DNA from: Pigmentiphaga sp. H8
GTDB lineage: Bacteria; Pseudomonadota; Gammaproteobacteria; Burkholderiales; Burkholderiaceae_B
DNA: 64,000 nt
Direction: 5' to 3'
Assembly (NCBI RefSeq): GCF_003854895.1
Contig: NZ_CP033966.1
Location: 2,604,001-2,668,000, forward strand
The position numbers were made by a program, and so were the translations under genes. The notes beneath the pieces are model-generated. The model saw only the letters and a program-made list of their open reading frames with translations, did no database searches and had not been told where the DNA came from. Shown here one piece after another: positions 25,655 through 34,932 of this stretch; position 1 is the first letter of the stretch, and each line of letters starts with the position of its first letter.

Positions 25655-26584
25655 TCAGGCCCGCGTGCCGGTGTGCAAAAAGCCGATGTCGGTGGGCTTG
25701 AAGTTGACGACTTCGCAGGCAATGTCCAGGCAGGTGCCGACCAGAGGCCGCAGGTCGCGTTCGCGTGAGATCAGGAAGTAGTCCAGCGCCGCCAGGGGCG
25801 GGGTGCCGCGTAGCCGCACGAGCAGGCCGGCCTGGACGAGTTGGTCGGCCCAGGATTCGGGCAGCACGCCCAGGCCCAGTCCCTGTATCAGCAGTTGGGC
25901 GATGACGGCCCAGCTGTTGCAGTGCAGGCGTCGGGCGACGGTGGCGTCGATGGACTGGAGCGATTGTTCGATGATGAGGGCAGTGCCGCTGGAGGGCGGT
26001 AGCGAGATCAGCGCGCAATCGGGCAGCAGGGCCGGCAGCCGGCCTTCGCCCTGGCGGTGCAGGGCGGGGGAGCAGACCCAGGCGAAGCCTGCGCTGCCGA
26101 GGTATTCGGCCTTGATGCGGTTGTCGGCGGGGCGGTTGGCGATGACGGCGAAGTCGAGGTCGCCTTCGGCCACGCGCCGGGCGAGGTTGCCGAGCGAGCT
26201 GCCGGCTTCGACCACGGGGTCGAGTTGCAGGTCGGGGTGGGCGGCTTGCAGGCGGGCGATGAAGGTGGGCAGCCAGGTCAGGGCGCTGAGTTCGCCCACG
26301 CCGAAGTGGCAGCGGCCGCGCAGGATTTCGGCTTGTCGGCCCATGCCGGCGACGACGTTGGCCTGTTTGAGCAGTTGTTCGACGTGCGGCAGCAGTTGTT
26401 CGCCTTCGCTGGTCAGGCGGGCCCGCAAGGAGCTGCGGTCGAACAGGATGCTGCGCAGGCTGTGTTCGAGGTCGGTGATGCGCTTGGACAGGGTGGAGAC
26501 GGAAATGTGCAGGCGTTCGGCGGCGATCATGAAGTTGGGGCTGGTGGCCGCCAGGTAGAACGCTTCGAGCTGTTTCAGTGTCAT
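25655..26584 (-). CDS. LysR-family transcriptional regulator
   Basis: A 309-residue regulator with the standard wHTH opening (MTLKQLEAFYLAATSPNFMI, AAERLHISVSTLSKRITDLE, TSEGEQLLPHVEQLL) and an effector-binding domain starting about residue 90 (RCHFGVGELSALTWLPTFI). Its ATG overlaps the stop of the CoA-transferase gene by 4 bp (ATGA at 26581-26584), so it is the last gene of the six-gene minus-strand operon and probably regulates it from inside. The longer open frame to 27565 is out-of-frame read-through over the CoA-transferase gene. Confidence 0.9.
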   Translation of the reverse strand: MTLKQLEAFYLAATSPNFMIAAERLHISVSTLSKRITDLEHSLRSILFDRSSLRARLTSEGEQLLPHVEQLLKQANVVAGMGRQAEILRGRCHFGVGELSALTWLPTFIARLQAAHPDLQLDPVVEAGSSLGNLARRVAEGDLDFAVIANRPADNRIKAEYLGSAGFAWVCSPALHRQGEGRLPALLPDCALISLPPSSGTALIIEQSLQSIDATVARRLHCNSWAVIAQLLIQGLGLGVLPESWADQLVQAGLLVRLRGTPPLAALDYFLISRERDLRPLVGTCLDIACEVVNFKPTDIGFLHTGTRA

Positions 26585-27978
26585 GGCCGAAGGGGGGAAG
26601 GCGCCCAGGCCGCGGGCGAGCTGCCCAGCGGATGGGGACCGGGGGTTGTCCCGTCGTCCAGGCCGGCGACGGCGGGCGCTACGTGATGGGTGGTGCCGAA
26701 CGGGCCGTGGCGCGTGACCAGTTGGGGCGCCAGGGCGTCGAAGGCGTCGCCGCCCCGGTGCGATGGGGCGGCCCAGGCCAGCAGGTACGTCGCCACTCGC
26801 GCCAATGATACCCGCACCTCCCAACTGCCGCCGGACTGCTGCCGCTGGCGCAGCGCGGCCAGCGTGCCGAGTATGCCCAGTTGGCCGGTCAGGTAGTCGG
26901 TCAGGAGGCGGGTGGGCGACAGCCGGGGCTTGCCGTCCCGCGCGTGCAGCGCGGCGATGCCGGTGGCGGCCTGCACCACCTGGTCGAAGGCCTTGCGCGC
27001 GCCCCAGGGGCCGTGATGGCCGAAGGCGCTCACGCCGACGTGGATGAAGTCGCGGCTGGCGCGCGGCAGCAGGCCGGCGGCGTCCAGGCCGAATTGGGCC
27101 AGCGCGCCGGGCCGCCACGAATCGACGACGATGTCCGCGTCCGTGGCCAGCGTCCGCACACGGGCCAGGTCGTCGGGGTCGTGGAAGCTGGCGAAGGCGT
27201 TGCGCTTGCCGATGCCGGTGTCCAGGATCTGCGGCAGCGGGTCGGGTTGGGCGGGCGACGAGATCCGCAGGACGTCGCCGCCGTGGAAGGCGAAGTGGCG
27301 GGCGACCACCGGCCCGGCGATGACGTGGGACAGATCCAGGACCCGTAATCCGGCCAAGCCGCCCACAACCGGCGCGCCGGCGCGCAGCGGCCGCACCGTC
27401 AGCAGCGGTTCCAAGGCGATAGCGGCGCCCGCGTCGCTGGCCAGCCAGGCTTCGGGCGTTCGCGCCCAGGCGCCGGGCAGGCCTTGTCCGGCTCCCGCGT
27501 CCTCCAGTTCTTGCGCCGGCCAGCGCCGTATGGCCGCGGCCAAGGCGGGCGCCGTATTGGCGCAATCCAGCAAGGCCAGGGTGCCGTCACGCAGATGGGG
27601 ATAGGAGCCGGAAGGCAGGAACCACCGGCCGTCGGCGGTGGGATAGAAGTCGGACTTCAGTTCCTTGCCGTGCGACGACTGGGGAAAGCGGTGGTCATGG
27701 ATGCGCTGGAAGTGCGTGGGTTCCAGCCCGGCCAGCGCCTGCGCGGGCGACACTTCGTAGTGCGCGCGGGGTTCGCCTGTGGCGACCAGCGCGGTGCCAT
27801 GGGCCACCGCCAACTGGAAGGCCACGGCGATGTCCGCCAATGGCAGCGGCGAGTCCAGCGCCGGGCGCGGCCCGGCCAGCGTGAACGCCGTCAGGCCGGG
27901 CAGGCCCGCGCCGGCAAGCAGGTCGTCGGCAATGGCGCGGACGCGCTGCTCCGGCGCGCCGGTGTGCTCACTTGCCAC
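26581..27978 (-). CDS. CaiB/BaiF-family CoA transferase, long form
   Basis: A 465-residue protein. The typical CaiB start (LRVLDLSHVIAGPVVARHFAFHGGDVLRI) begins only near residue 208 and is followed by KRNAFASFHD, DIVVDSWRPGALAQFG and a LLTDYLTG segment that holds the likely catalytic Asp. The first ~200 residues resemble the C-terminal half of another CaiB subunit (YPTADGRWFLPSGSYPHLRD, RRWPAQELEDAGA), so the protein looks like a rearranged or fused form of two CaiB parts. Family III CoA transferases move CoA between carboxylic acids. It overlaps the enoyl-CoA hydratase stop region by 11 bp. Confidence 0.85.
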   Translation of the reverse strand: MASEHTGAPEQRVRAIADDLLAGAGLPGLTAFTLAGPRPALDSPLPLADIAVAFQLAVAHGTALVATGEPRAHYEVSPAQALAGLEPTHFQRIHDHRFPQSSHGKELKSDFYPTADGRWFLPSGSYPHLRDGTLALLDCANTAPALAAAIRRWPAQELEDAGAGQGLPGAWARTPEAWLASDAGAAIALEPLLTVRPLRAGAPVVGGLAGLRVLDLSHVIAGPVVARHFAFHGGDVLRISSPAQPDPLPQILDTGIGKRNAFASFHDPDDLARVRTLATDADIVVDSWRPGALAQFGLDAAGLLPRASRDFIHVGVSAFGHHGPWGARKAFDQVVQAATGIAALHARDGKPRLSPTRLLTDYLTGQLGILGTLAALRQRQQSGGSWEVRVSLARVATYLLAWAAPSHRGGDAFDALAPQLVTRHGPFGTTHHVAPAVAGLDDGTTPGPHPLGSSPAAWAPSPLRP

Positions 27979-28753
27979 GGAACACCGGTGTCCGCTTGCC
28001 GGTGAAGGCCTCGCGTCCCTCGACGTAGTCGGCGCTGCGGAAGCAGTCCAGGATCGCGTCCTTGCAGGCCTGCCAGTCCCGTCCCTCCGGGGCGATGGAG
28101 GTTTCGATGGCGAGCTTGGATGCGCGGTGCGTCAGCGGCGCCAGGCCGGCGATGGTGCGCGCGAGGTCCAGCGTTTCCTCGCGCGTTTGGATACGGTTGA
28201 CGAGGCCCATCTGCCGGGCTTCCTCGGCCGTGTAGCGGCGGGCGGTGAACATGATTTCCTTGGCGTGGGCCGGCCCCACCAGTTGCGCCAGCCGGTGCAG
28301 CCAGAGCTCGTGGTAGCCCACGCCCACTTTGCCGGCGGGGATGCAGAACTGCGCCTGTTCGTTGCCATAGCGCATGTCGCAATGCAGGGCGATGGCGACG
28401 CCGCCGCCGAAGCAATAGCCGTTGATGAAGGCCAGGGTGGGCTTGCGCACGGCGCCGATGCGGCCGATGGCGCGTTCGACGGTGGCGTTGTAGCGGCGCA
28501 CGTTTTCCTCGGTGTCGCGCTGTTCGCCGAACTGCGAGATGTCCGAACCCGAGGCGAAGGCGCGGTCGCCCGCGCCCTCGAACACGATGGCGCGCACGTC
28601 GTCGCGGCTTTCCAGTTCGTCCAGCAGTCCGGGCAGGGACTGCCACATGTCGAAGGTCAGCGCGTTGTGCTTGGCCGGGTGGTCGATCACGACGCGGCCC
28701 AGGTGCTGCTCGACGGCGACGTGGATGCGGCCGGGCCGGGCTTCAGATGACAT
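27968..28753 (-). CDS. Enoyl-CoA hydratase/isomerase family protein
   Basis: A 261-residue crotonase-fold protein. Oxyanion-hole segments are seen: RAFASGSDISQFG (first) and INGYCFGGGVAIALHCDMR (second), with a downstream KVGVGYHELWLHRL stretch where catalytic Glu residues usually lie. The start at 28753 overlaps the CoA-transferase stop by 11 bp. Next to two CoA transferases it probably hydrates or isomerises an acyl-CoA made by them. Substrate is not determinable from the sequence. Confidence 0.9.
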   Translation of the reverse strand: MSSEARPGRIHVAVEQHLGRVVIDHPAKHNALTFDMWQSLPGLLDELESRDDVRAIVFEGAGDRAFASGSDISQFGEQRDTEENVRRYNATVERAIGRIGAVRKPTLAFINGYCFGGGVAIALHCDMRYGNEQAQFCIPAGKVGVGYHELWLHRLAQLVGPAHAKEIMFTARRYTAEEARQMGLVNRIQTREETLDLARTIAGLAPLTHRASKLAIETSIAPEGRDWQACKDAILDCFRSADYVEGREAFTGKRTPVFRGK

Positions 28754-29936
28754 GTTCGCTCCTGAGTTGCTGCAGGGTGTCGCCCTGGATGCCGATCTCG
28801 GCAAGAATGGCTTCGTTGTCCTGGCCGGGCATGGGGGCGACGCGCCGTACGCCGGCCTGATGGTTGCCCAGGCTGAAGGGCTGCCCGACCAGGTGGATGT
28901 CGCCCAGCTTCTCGTGCGCGACGGGCCAGGCGATGCCCAGGTGCCGCACCTGCGCGTCGTCGAAGGCCTGCTTGACGTTGTTGACGGCGCCGCAGGCCAG
29001 GCCGCTGGCGTTCAGGTGCTCGATCCAGTGTTCGTTGGTCTGCGTGGCGAACACGGCGGCGATCTCGTCGTTCAGTTCGAGGCGGTTGGCCGAGCGGTTC
29101 TTGTTGGTGGCGAAGCGCGGATCGTCCAGCCAGCGTTCCCGGCCCATCGCGTGGCAGAAGCGTTTCCACATCACGGTGCCCGACACGCAGATGTTGACCT
29201 GTCCGTCCTGCGTGTCGAACACGCCGGTGGGAATGATGGTGGGATGGTCGTTGCCGGCCTGCACCGGAATCTCGCCAGCCACCAGATAGCGGGCGCACTG
29301 GAAGTCCATGGTCGCCAGCAGCGATTCCAGCAGCGAGGTCCGGACCCATTGCCCCTGTCCCGTCTTCTCGCGTTCGTACAGCGCGGTCAGGATGCCCACC
29401 GCGCCGAAAACGCCCGCCGTCGTGTCGGCGATGGCGATGCCGGCGCGCACCGGACCGTGGCCGGGCAGGCCGGTGATCGACATCATGCCGGTCATGCCCT
29501 GGATGATCTGGTCGTAGCCCGGGCGCCGCGCATAGGGGCCGTCCTGGCCGAAGCCGGAGATGCTGGCGTAGATCAGGCGCGGGTTGCGGGCGCGGAGCGT
29601 GTCGTAGTCGATGCCCAGGCGGTCCTTGACGTCGGGGCGGTAGTTCTCGACGACGACGTCGGCCTGCGCGGCCAGGTCCAGGAACAGCGCGCGCCCCGGG
29701 TCCGATTTCAGGTTGAGCGTGATGCTGCGCTTGTTGCGGTGCAGGTTCTGGTAGTCCGGTCCCAGGCGCATGCCGCCCATTTCGTTCTCGTGTTCGGGAT
29801 CGACGGGTTCTTCGATCTTGACCACGTCGGCGCCCCAGTCTGCCAGGACGCGCACGGCGGTCGGGCCGGCGCGCACGCGCGTCAGGTCGAGCACGCGTAG
29901 GCCGGACAAGGGCAAGCGGGCCTGCTGTTCAGACAT
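28743..29936 (-). CDS. CaiB/BaiF-family (family III) CoA transferase
   Basis: A 397-residue enzyme of normal family length. Blocks in order: LRVLDLTRVRAGPTAVRVLADWGADVVKIE, HRNKRSITLNLK, DVVVENYRPDVKDRLG, ISGFGQDGPYARRPGYDQIIQG, and IAIADTTAGVFG with the catalytic Asp. Members carry CoA from succinyl-, acetyl- or formyl-CoA onto an acid. It is flanked by a Bug receptor upstream (17 bp gap) and an enoyl-CoA hydratase downstream (overlapping), which suggests uptake of an acid, activation to its CoA ester, and hydration. Confidence 0.92.
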   Translation of the reverse strand: MSEQQARLPLSGLRVLDLTRVRAGPTAVRVLADWGADVVKIEEPVDPEHENEMGGMRLGPDYQNLHRNKRSITLNLKSDPGRALFLDLAAQADVVVENYRPDVKDRLGIDYDTLRARNPRLIYASISGFGQDGPYARRPGYDQIIQGMTGMMSITGLPGHGPVRAGIAIADTTAGVFGAVGILTALYEREKTGQGQWVRTSLLESLLATMDFQCARYLVAGEIPVQAGNDHPTIIPTGVFDTQDGQVNICVSGTVMWKRFCHAMGRERWLDDPRFATNKNRSANRLELNDEIAAVFATQTNEHWIEHLNASGLACGAVNNVKQAFDDAQVRHLGIAWPVAHEKLGDIHLVGQPFSLGNHQAGVRRVAPMPGQDNEAILAEIGIQGDTLQQLRSEHVI

Positions 29937-29952
29937 CCTGATTCTCCTTTGC

Positions 29953-30936
29953 TTACTTCACCGAGAATTTCTCGAATTTCATCCGGGCGGTGGTGTCCGC
30001 CCACATCTGGCGCTCGCTGGCGACCTTGCCGGCGAAGTCGTCGGCCGAGCCGGCCGCCGCCGCGACGCCCTGGCGTTGGTACAGGGTGGCCACCTCGGGC
30101 GAGGCCAGGGCCTTGTTCAGGGCCTGGTTCAGCGCCTGCACGCGTTCCTTGGGCATGCCGGCGGGGCCGACGATGCCGTACCAGGTGGGTTTGTTCAGTT
30201 CGGGCAGGCCCAGTTCGGCATAGGTCGGCACGTCGGGCAGGCTGTCCAGGCGCGACGGGGCCTGGACGGCCATGGCGCAGACCTTGCCGCTCTTGATGTG
30301 CGTCATGGCCGAGCTGACGTTGTCGAACACGGCGTGCACCTGGCCCGCGTACAGATCGTTCATCGCGTTGGACAGGCCGCGGTACGGCACGTGGAGCATG
30401 TTGGTGCCCGTGGCCTGCAGGAAGCGCGCGCCGTTCAGATGCGACAGCGAGCCCGCGCCGGCCGAGCCGTACGAGTACTTGTCGGGGTTGGCCTTCAGGT
30501 TCTTCAGAAAGGCCTGCATGTCGCACTTGGGCGCGACCGACGGCGCCACCACCAGCACGCCGGGGGCGGTGATCAGCGCGCCGACGAAGCTGAAGTCCTT
30601 GACCGAGTCGTAGGGCGCTTCGGTATAGATGTTGGGCGCGATGGCATGCGTGGTGGCCGAGGCGACCCCCAGCGTGTAGCCGTCGGGCTTGGCGCGGCGC
30701 ACGAAATTCATGGCGATCAGCCCGGCCGCGCCGGCCTTGTTCTCGATGACCACCGACTGTCCCAGCGCCGTGCCCATGGCCTGCTGGATGGCGCGGGCGG
30801 CGGTGTCCGTCGGGCCGCCTGCCGCCATCGGAACGACGATGGTGATGGGCGCGGCCGGAAACGAGTCGGCCAGCGCGGGGGCGGCCAGGCCGGCGCCCAG
30901 GGCGGCAAACAAAGTGGTCAACAGGGTCTTGTTCAT
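29953..30936 (-). CDS. Bug/TctC-family substrate-binding protein
   Basis: A 327-residue periplasmic receptor. Signal peptide MNKTLLTTLFAALGAGLAAP with cleavage after ALA; the mature N-terminus is FPAAPITIVVPMAAGGPTD. Further family blocks are VIENKAGAAGLIAMNFV, PDGYTLGVAS and a VPYRGLSNAMNDLYAGQ segment. The long frame that extends to 31818 is read-through over the upstream oxidase gene in another frame. Lies between a flavin oxidase and a CoA transferase, so its ligand is probably the acid those enzymes use. Confidence 0.93.
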   Translation of the reverse strand: MNKTLLTTLFAALGAGLAAPALADSFPAAPITIVVPMAAGGPTDTAARAIQQAMGTALGQSVVIENKAGAAGLIAMNFVRRAKPDGYTLGVASATTHAIAPNIYTEAPYDSVKDFSFVGALITAPGVLVVAPSVAPKCDMQAFLKNLKANPDKYSYGSAGAGSLSHLNGARFLQATGTNMLHVPYRGLSNAMNDLYAGQVHAVFDNVSSAMTHIKSGKVCAMAVQAPSRLDSLPDVPTYAELGLPELNKPTWYGIVGPAGMPKERVQALNQALNKALASPEVATLYQRQGVAAAAGSADDFAGKVASERQMWADTTARMKFEKFSVK

Positions 30937-30965
30937 GGTTTTCTCCTCGTCATGTCGGATCCTCT

Positions 30966-32201
30966 TCAGGATTCTTGTTGTGCCTGCAACAGGCAGTGCG
31001 GGCCGAGTTCGTCCAGGCGGCTGGCTCCCAGCATCGCCATGTTGCGATCGACCTCGGCTTGCAGAAGCTGGATGGCGTGGGCCACGCCGGCCTGACCGCC
31101 CACGGCGGCGGCGCAAATGAAAGGGCGGCCGGCGAAAACGTAGCGGGCGCCCAGGGACAACGCGATCAGGACGTCGCCGCCGCGCCGGATGCCGCCGTCC
31201 ATCATCACCGCCAGGCGCTGCCCGACCGCGTCCGCGATGGCCGGCAGCACGCGCAGGGGGGCGGCGGCGCCGTCGAGCTGGCGCCCGCCGTGATTGGACA
31301 CGATGATGCCCTCGGCGCCGATCGCCAGCGCGCGGCGCGCATCCTCCACCGACAGGATGCCCTTGACGACCAGGTTGCCGCGCCACTGCCGGCGTATCGC
31401 GGCGATGTCGTCCCAGGTCAGATGGTCGCGGCCGGTCGTGTCGCGCACCGCCTTGGCGGAAAACGCCGGCGCGCCGCGTTCGGCGAAGGAATTTTCGAAA
31501 TGCGGCATGCCGCGCGTGGCCAGCGTCCGGAGCAGGGTGCGGACCAGCCAGCCGGGATGCGTGACGCCTTCCCAGGCCAGCCTGGGGGTGGGGCGCAGGG
31601 GCAGCGAAAAGCCCGCGCGTATGTTGTTCTCGCGATTGGCCCACACGGGGATGTCCACCGTGACCACCAGCGTCTCGTAGCCGGCGCGGCCCACCCGTTC
31701 GACCAGGGCGGCGCGGCGGACCGGATCGCCCGGCAGGTAGGCCTGGAACCACGTGCCGGGGGCCTGTTCGTGGATCTCTTCCAGCCGCATCAGCGACGAG
31801 CCGCTCATGATCATGCACGCGCCTTCCTGCCGAGCGGCCAGGGCCATGGCGAGATCGCCCTGGTAGGCCAGCAGCGCGCTGATGCCGACCGGCGCGATGC
31901 CGAAAGGCACGCGGTAGGCCTGGCCCAGCAGCGTGGTCTGAGTCGAGCGGCGGGAAACGTCCGCCAGCACGCGCGTGACGAACTCATGGCGCCGGAACGC
32001 CGCGCGATTGGCGGCCAGCGACCGGTTGTCCTCGGCCGCGCCCAGTACGTATTCGCGCAGCGGGCGGGGCAGGTACCGGGCCGCCGCGCGTTCGAAATCG
32101 TCCAGGTTCAGGACGTGACGGATGCGGGCAGGGAGCCCCGTCGTGCGCGCTTCATAGGCGGCGTGCCTGGCCGGGGTGGCGGGGTGGTGCGTCGTTGTCA
32201 T
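30966..32201 (-). CDS. FMN-dependent alpha-hydroxy-acid oxidase/dehydrogenase
   Basis: A 411-residue enzyme of the LldD/mandelate-dehydrogenase family, which oxidises 2-hydroxy acids to 2-oxo acids using FMN. The active-site signature SNHGGRQLDGA (with the catalytic His and the substrate-binding Arg) is present, and so are RLEEIHEQAPGTWFQAYLPGD and MMDGGIRRGGDVLIALSLGA (FMN phosphate). N-terminus LDDFERAAARYLPRPLREYV is standard. It is the first gene of the operon with Bug, two CoA transferases and enoyl-CoA hydratase; 108 bp separate it from the next Bug gene upstream. Confidence 0.92.
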   Translation of the reverse strand: MTTTHHPATPARHAAYEARTTGLPARIRHVLNLDDFERAAARYLPRPLREYVLGAAEDNRSLAANRAAFRRHEFVTRVLADVSRRSTQTTLLGQAYRVPFGIAPVGISALLAYQGDLAMALAARQEGACMIMSGSSLMRLEEIHEQAPGTWFQAYLPGDPVRRAALVERVGRAGYETLVVTVDIPVWANRENNIRAGFSLPLRPTPRLAWEGVTHPGWLVRTLLRTLATRGMPHFENSFAERGAPAFSAKAVRDTTGRDHLTWDDIAAIRRQWRGNLVVKGILSVEDARRALAIGAEGIIVSNHGGRQLDGAAAPLRVLPAIADAVGQRLAVMMDGGIRRGGDVLIALSLGARYVFAGRPFICAAAVGGQAGVAHAIQLLQAEVDRNMAMLGASRLDELGPHCLLQAQQES

Positions 32202-32309
32202 GCGGCAAGACTACACACCCCCTCCTTTTGAAAAAAGTGAAATTATTTGTGGGTAGTGCTTCTAAAAAATCGAAAAAAAATGGCTTCGACGAGAAGGCAG
32301 GCGCATCCA

Positions 32310-33299
32310 TCATTCGATATTGGCCCCGGAAGCCTTGACCAGCGGACCCGCGGCTTCGAAGTCCTTCCGCAGCAGCGTGTTGAACGCCTCGGCCGACATC
32401 TGCTCGGAATCGATGCCCAGCCGGGTCAGGCGCGCCTGTACCGTCGTATCGGCCAGCACTTTGTCCATCGCGGCGTGGATCTTGTCGATCTCGTCCTGCG
32501 GCATGTTCCTGGGAGCGAGGATGCCGAACCAGGTGTCGTACTTGTAGCCCGGGGCGCCGGCCTCGGCCGCGGTGGGCAGGTCGGGCAACAGAGGAGAGCG
32601 CTTGGCGCCGGTGTAGGCGAGCATCTTGACGCGCGCGTCGTTCTTGAAACCTATGATGGCCGGCACGGCCGCGGCGGTGCCCTGGGTGCGGCCCGCCAGC
32701 ACTTCGTTGATCGCGTCGCCGGTCGCCTTCATGGGAATGTGCTGCATCTTTCCGCCGACGTTGGCCAGGAACGATGCCATCGCCAGGTGGGTGGCGCCGC
32801 CGTTGCCGGCGGAGGAGTAGTTCAGTTCGCCCGGCTTGGCCTTGATGGCCTTGATGTAGTCCTGCAGCGAATCGACGCCCAGGGTTCCGGGAACCGCGAT
32901 CACGAATCCCGCGTTGCCGACGTAGGCCACGCCGGAGAAATCCTTGATCGGATCGTAGCCGGGGCTGCGATACAGGGACGGCGCGAGGTTGTGGCTGGCC
33001 GCGGTGAACAGCAGGGTGTTGTGGTCGGTCGAGCGGGCCACGAAGGTCGTGCCCATGGTGCCGCCGGCGCCGGCGCGGTTTTCCACGATCACCGTGGCGC
33101 CTAGGGCCTTGCCGAGATCGGCGTTGAAGTTGCGCGCCACGGTGTCCAGCGTCGCCCCCGGCCCGTAGGGCACGATGAGCCTGATCACGCGTTCGGCCTG
33201 CGCGGGCGAGGCGGCGGCCGCGGCCGCGGCCGCCAGGCACAGGCCCATGAGTGTCCGGCGCAGCGCCGAGTGTCCTGTCTCCATCCGTATGGATTTCAT
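32310..33299 (-). CDS. Bug/TctC-family substrate-binding protein
   Basis: A 329-residue periplasmic receptor with a long signal region (start at MKSIRMETGHSALRRTLMGL, hydrophobic Ala-rich core, cut after PAQA). Family blocks are RVIRLIVPYGPGATLD, VIVENRAGAGGTMG and a HIPMKATGDAINEVLAGR segment. Part of the operon with the lyase and MmgE/PrpD genes, 60 bp after the lyase stop, so its ligand is probably the substrate of those enzymes. An internal ATG at 33284 (METGHSALRR) is an alternative start. Confidence 0.93.
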   Translation of the reverse strand: MKSIRMETGHSALRRTLMGLCLAAAAAAAASPAQAERVIRLIVPYGPGATLDTVARNFNADLGKALGATVIVENRAGAGGTMGTTFVARSTDHNTLLFTAASHNLAPSLYRSPGYDPIKDFSGVAYVGNAGFVIAVPGTLGVDSLQDYIKAIKAKPGELNYSSAGNGGATHLAMASFLANVGGKMQHIPMKATGDAINEVLAGRTQGTAAAVPAIIGFKNDARVKMLAYTGAKRSPLLPDLPTAAEAGAPGYKYDTWFGILAPRNMPQDEIDKIHAAMDKVLADTTVQARLTRLGIDSEQMSAEAFNTLLRKDFEAAGPLVKASGANIE

Positions 33300-33359
33300 T
33301 TCCTTGTTCTCCTAAGTCATCGGGCAGGGCAGGCACGGGGGAGTCCCCCGTGCCGCCCG

Positions 33360-34880
33360 TTATCCGATGATCTGGTCGATGGCCTGTTCGAGCCGGCTTT
33401 CCGAGGCGGCCAGGCGTTGGCTGATTTCGGCGAGGATATTTTCGTCTGTGGCGTATTGTTTCCTGGCCCGGGCGATGTCCTCCTCGACCCGTTCGGGAGC
33501 CGGGCCGCCGGTCAACGTGCGGGCCTTGATGCATTCGATCGGTGTCAGAGCCTGGCGGAGCGATGCTTCGCTCAAGCCGAGCGGCTTGCCCATGTATTCG
33601 ATGGCCGCTTCATCGACCAGCGCGCTCGTCACGTCGGCCTGGGTCAGGCCGCGGGAAATACCCAGCCGTACCAGGATGGCGACGATCTGGTGCGCGGTGC
33701 GGAAGGGCAGGCCCTTGTCGAGGACGATCGCGTCGGCGATGTCGGTGGCGCAGATCCAGTTCAGGCCGGTGGCGTTGGCCAGCATCCGGTCTTTCTTCAG
33801 CGACAGCGTCGCGAGCACGCCGGTCATGATCTGGGTGGCCTCCAGCACGTCGTCCAGGGTCGGCGCGAGCTGCCGCGTGTAGCCCATGCAGGCATCGTGC
33901 ATTTCGTACAGGTACGAGGCCAGGTGCCCATAGGTGCGCGCCGCGGCGCCGCGTATCCACATCAGGGTGTAGGGGTTCTTCTTCTGCGGCATGATGCTGC
34001 TGGTGCCGCAATACCGGTCGGCCAGTTCCACGTACGAGAACTCGGTGTTGGACCACAGGTAGAGTTCGGAGGCGATGCCCGATACGTTCATCATCAGCAG
34101 GGCCGGGACGGTATAGGCCTCGGCGGGCACGCCCAGCCAGCCGTCGAAGCCCAGCACGGCATAGCGCGTGTTGGTGATGACGCCGTCGAAGCCCAGCAGT
34201 TCGGCGGTCCGTTCGCGCTTGATGGGGTAGCGCGATCCGGTCATGATGGCGGCGCCCGCCGGGCTCATGTTGACGCGCTCGTAAAGCTGCTTCAGGCGCG
34301 AGAAATCGTTTTCCAGAGACAGCTCCCAGGACATCGCATAGTGCGCGAAGGTCGTGGGCTGCGCATGCTGCGACCAGGTCGAGGCCGGCATCACGGTATC
34401 GACGTTTTCGCTGGCAAGCTGCACCAGTTGCTTGCGCAGGGCGATCGATGCGTCCATCAGCTTCAGGATGAATTCGCGGATGAAGATGCGGCTGGTGACC
34501 GCCATGAAGTCGCCCGAGCTGCGGCCGGCATGGATGCGGCCGCCCACGTCTTCGCCCAGTTCGGTGATCAGCCAGGCTTCACCGGAATGTTCGCCGGCTT
34601 CGGTTTCCGCGCGCGTTTTCTCGATGCCGGCTTGCTCCATCCTGCGCAGCGCCTGCAACATCCTGGCGGCATCTTCGCGCGTGTGAAAGCCTTGTTCGGC
34701 CAGCATCACCAGATGCGCCTTGTCGAAGCGGTGATAGAACTTGTATTCGCGCATCTGCTGTTCGGGATCGCCCAGCTTCGTGCGTTTCTGGACGTCCTCG
34801 GCATCCTCCGTCAGGCGGGCGCCGGCCTTGCGGTACGGTTCGCCTTTGGCAACCTTGCCATAGATGCTGTCCTTGTTCAT
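33360..34880 (-). CDS. Argininosuccinate-lyase-like C-N lyase (fumarase/aspartase superfamily)
   Basis: A 506-residue lyase. The superfamily signature GTSSIMPQKKNP is present with the catalytic serine at 294 or 295. Also seen are the ASL-type HAGRSSGDFMAVTSRIF and STWSQHAQPTTFAHY blocks that build the rest of the active site. True ArgH is about 460 residues and sits with arginine genes; this longer form lies with an MmgE/PrpD gene and a Bug receptor. That setting recalls ethylenediaminedisuccinate (EDDS) or iminodisuccinate lyases, which split aminopolycarboxylates into fumarate and an amino compound. The reaction type is well supported; the substrate is an inference. Confidence 0.87.
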   Translation of the reverse strand: MNKDSIYGKVAKGEPYRKAGARLTEDAEDVQKRTKLGDPEQQMREYKFYHRFDKAHLVMLAEQGFHTREDAARMLQALRRMEQAGIEKTRAETEAGEHSGEAWLITELGEDVGGRIHAGRSSGDFMAVTSRIFIREFILKLMDASIALRKQLVQLASENVDTVMPASTWSQHAQPTTFAHYAMSWELSLENDFSRLKQLYERVNMSPAGAAIMTGSRYPIKRERTAELLGFDGVITNTRYAVLGFDGWLGVPAEAYTVPALLMMNVSGIASELYLWSNTEFSYVELADRYCGTSSIMPQKKNPYTLMWIRGAAARTYGHLASYLYEMHDACMGYTRQLAPTLDDVLEATQIMTGVLATLSLKKDRMLANATGLNWICATDIADAIVLDKGLPFRTAHQIVAILVRLGISRGLTQADVTSALVDEAAIEYMGKPLGLSEASLRQALTPIECIKARTLTGGPAPERVEEDIARARKQYATDENILAEISQRLAASESRLEQAIDQIIG

Positions 34881-34932
34881 TGCTATCGGTCTCCTTGATC
34901 GATGTCGGGGGGGAAGGAAATCCAGGGTGCCG

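Noticed and set aside
33360..34880. Calling the lyase argininosuccinate lyase (argH)
   Set aside because: Longer than ArgH and placed with MmgE/PrpD and Bug genes rather than arginine genes; kept as ASL-like.
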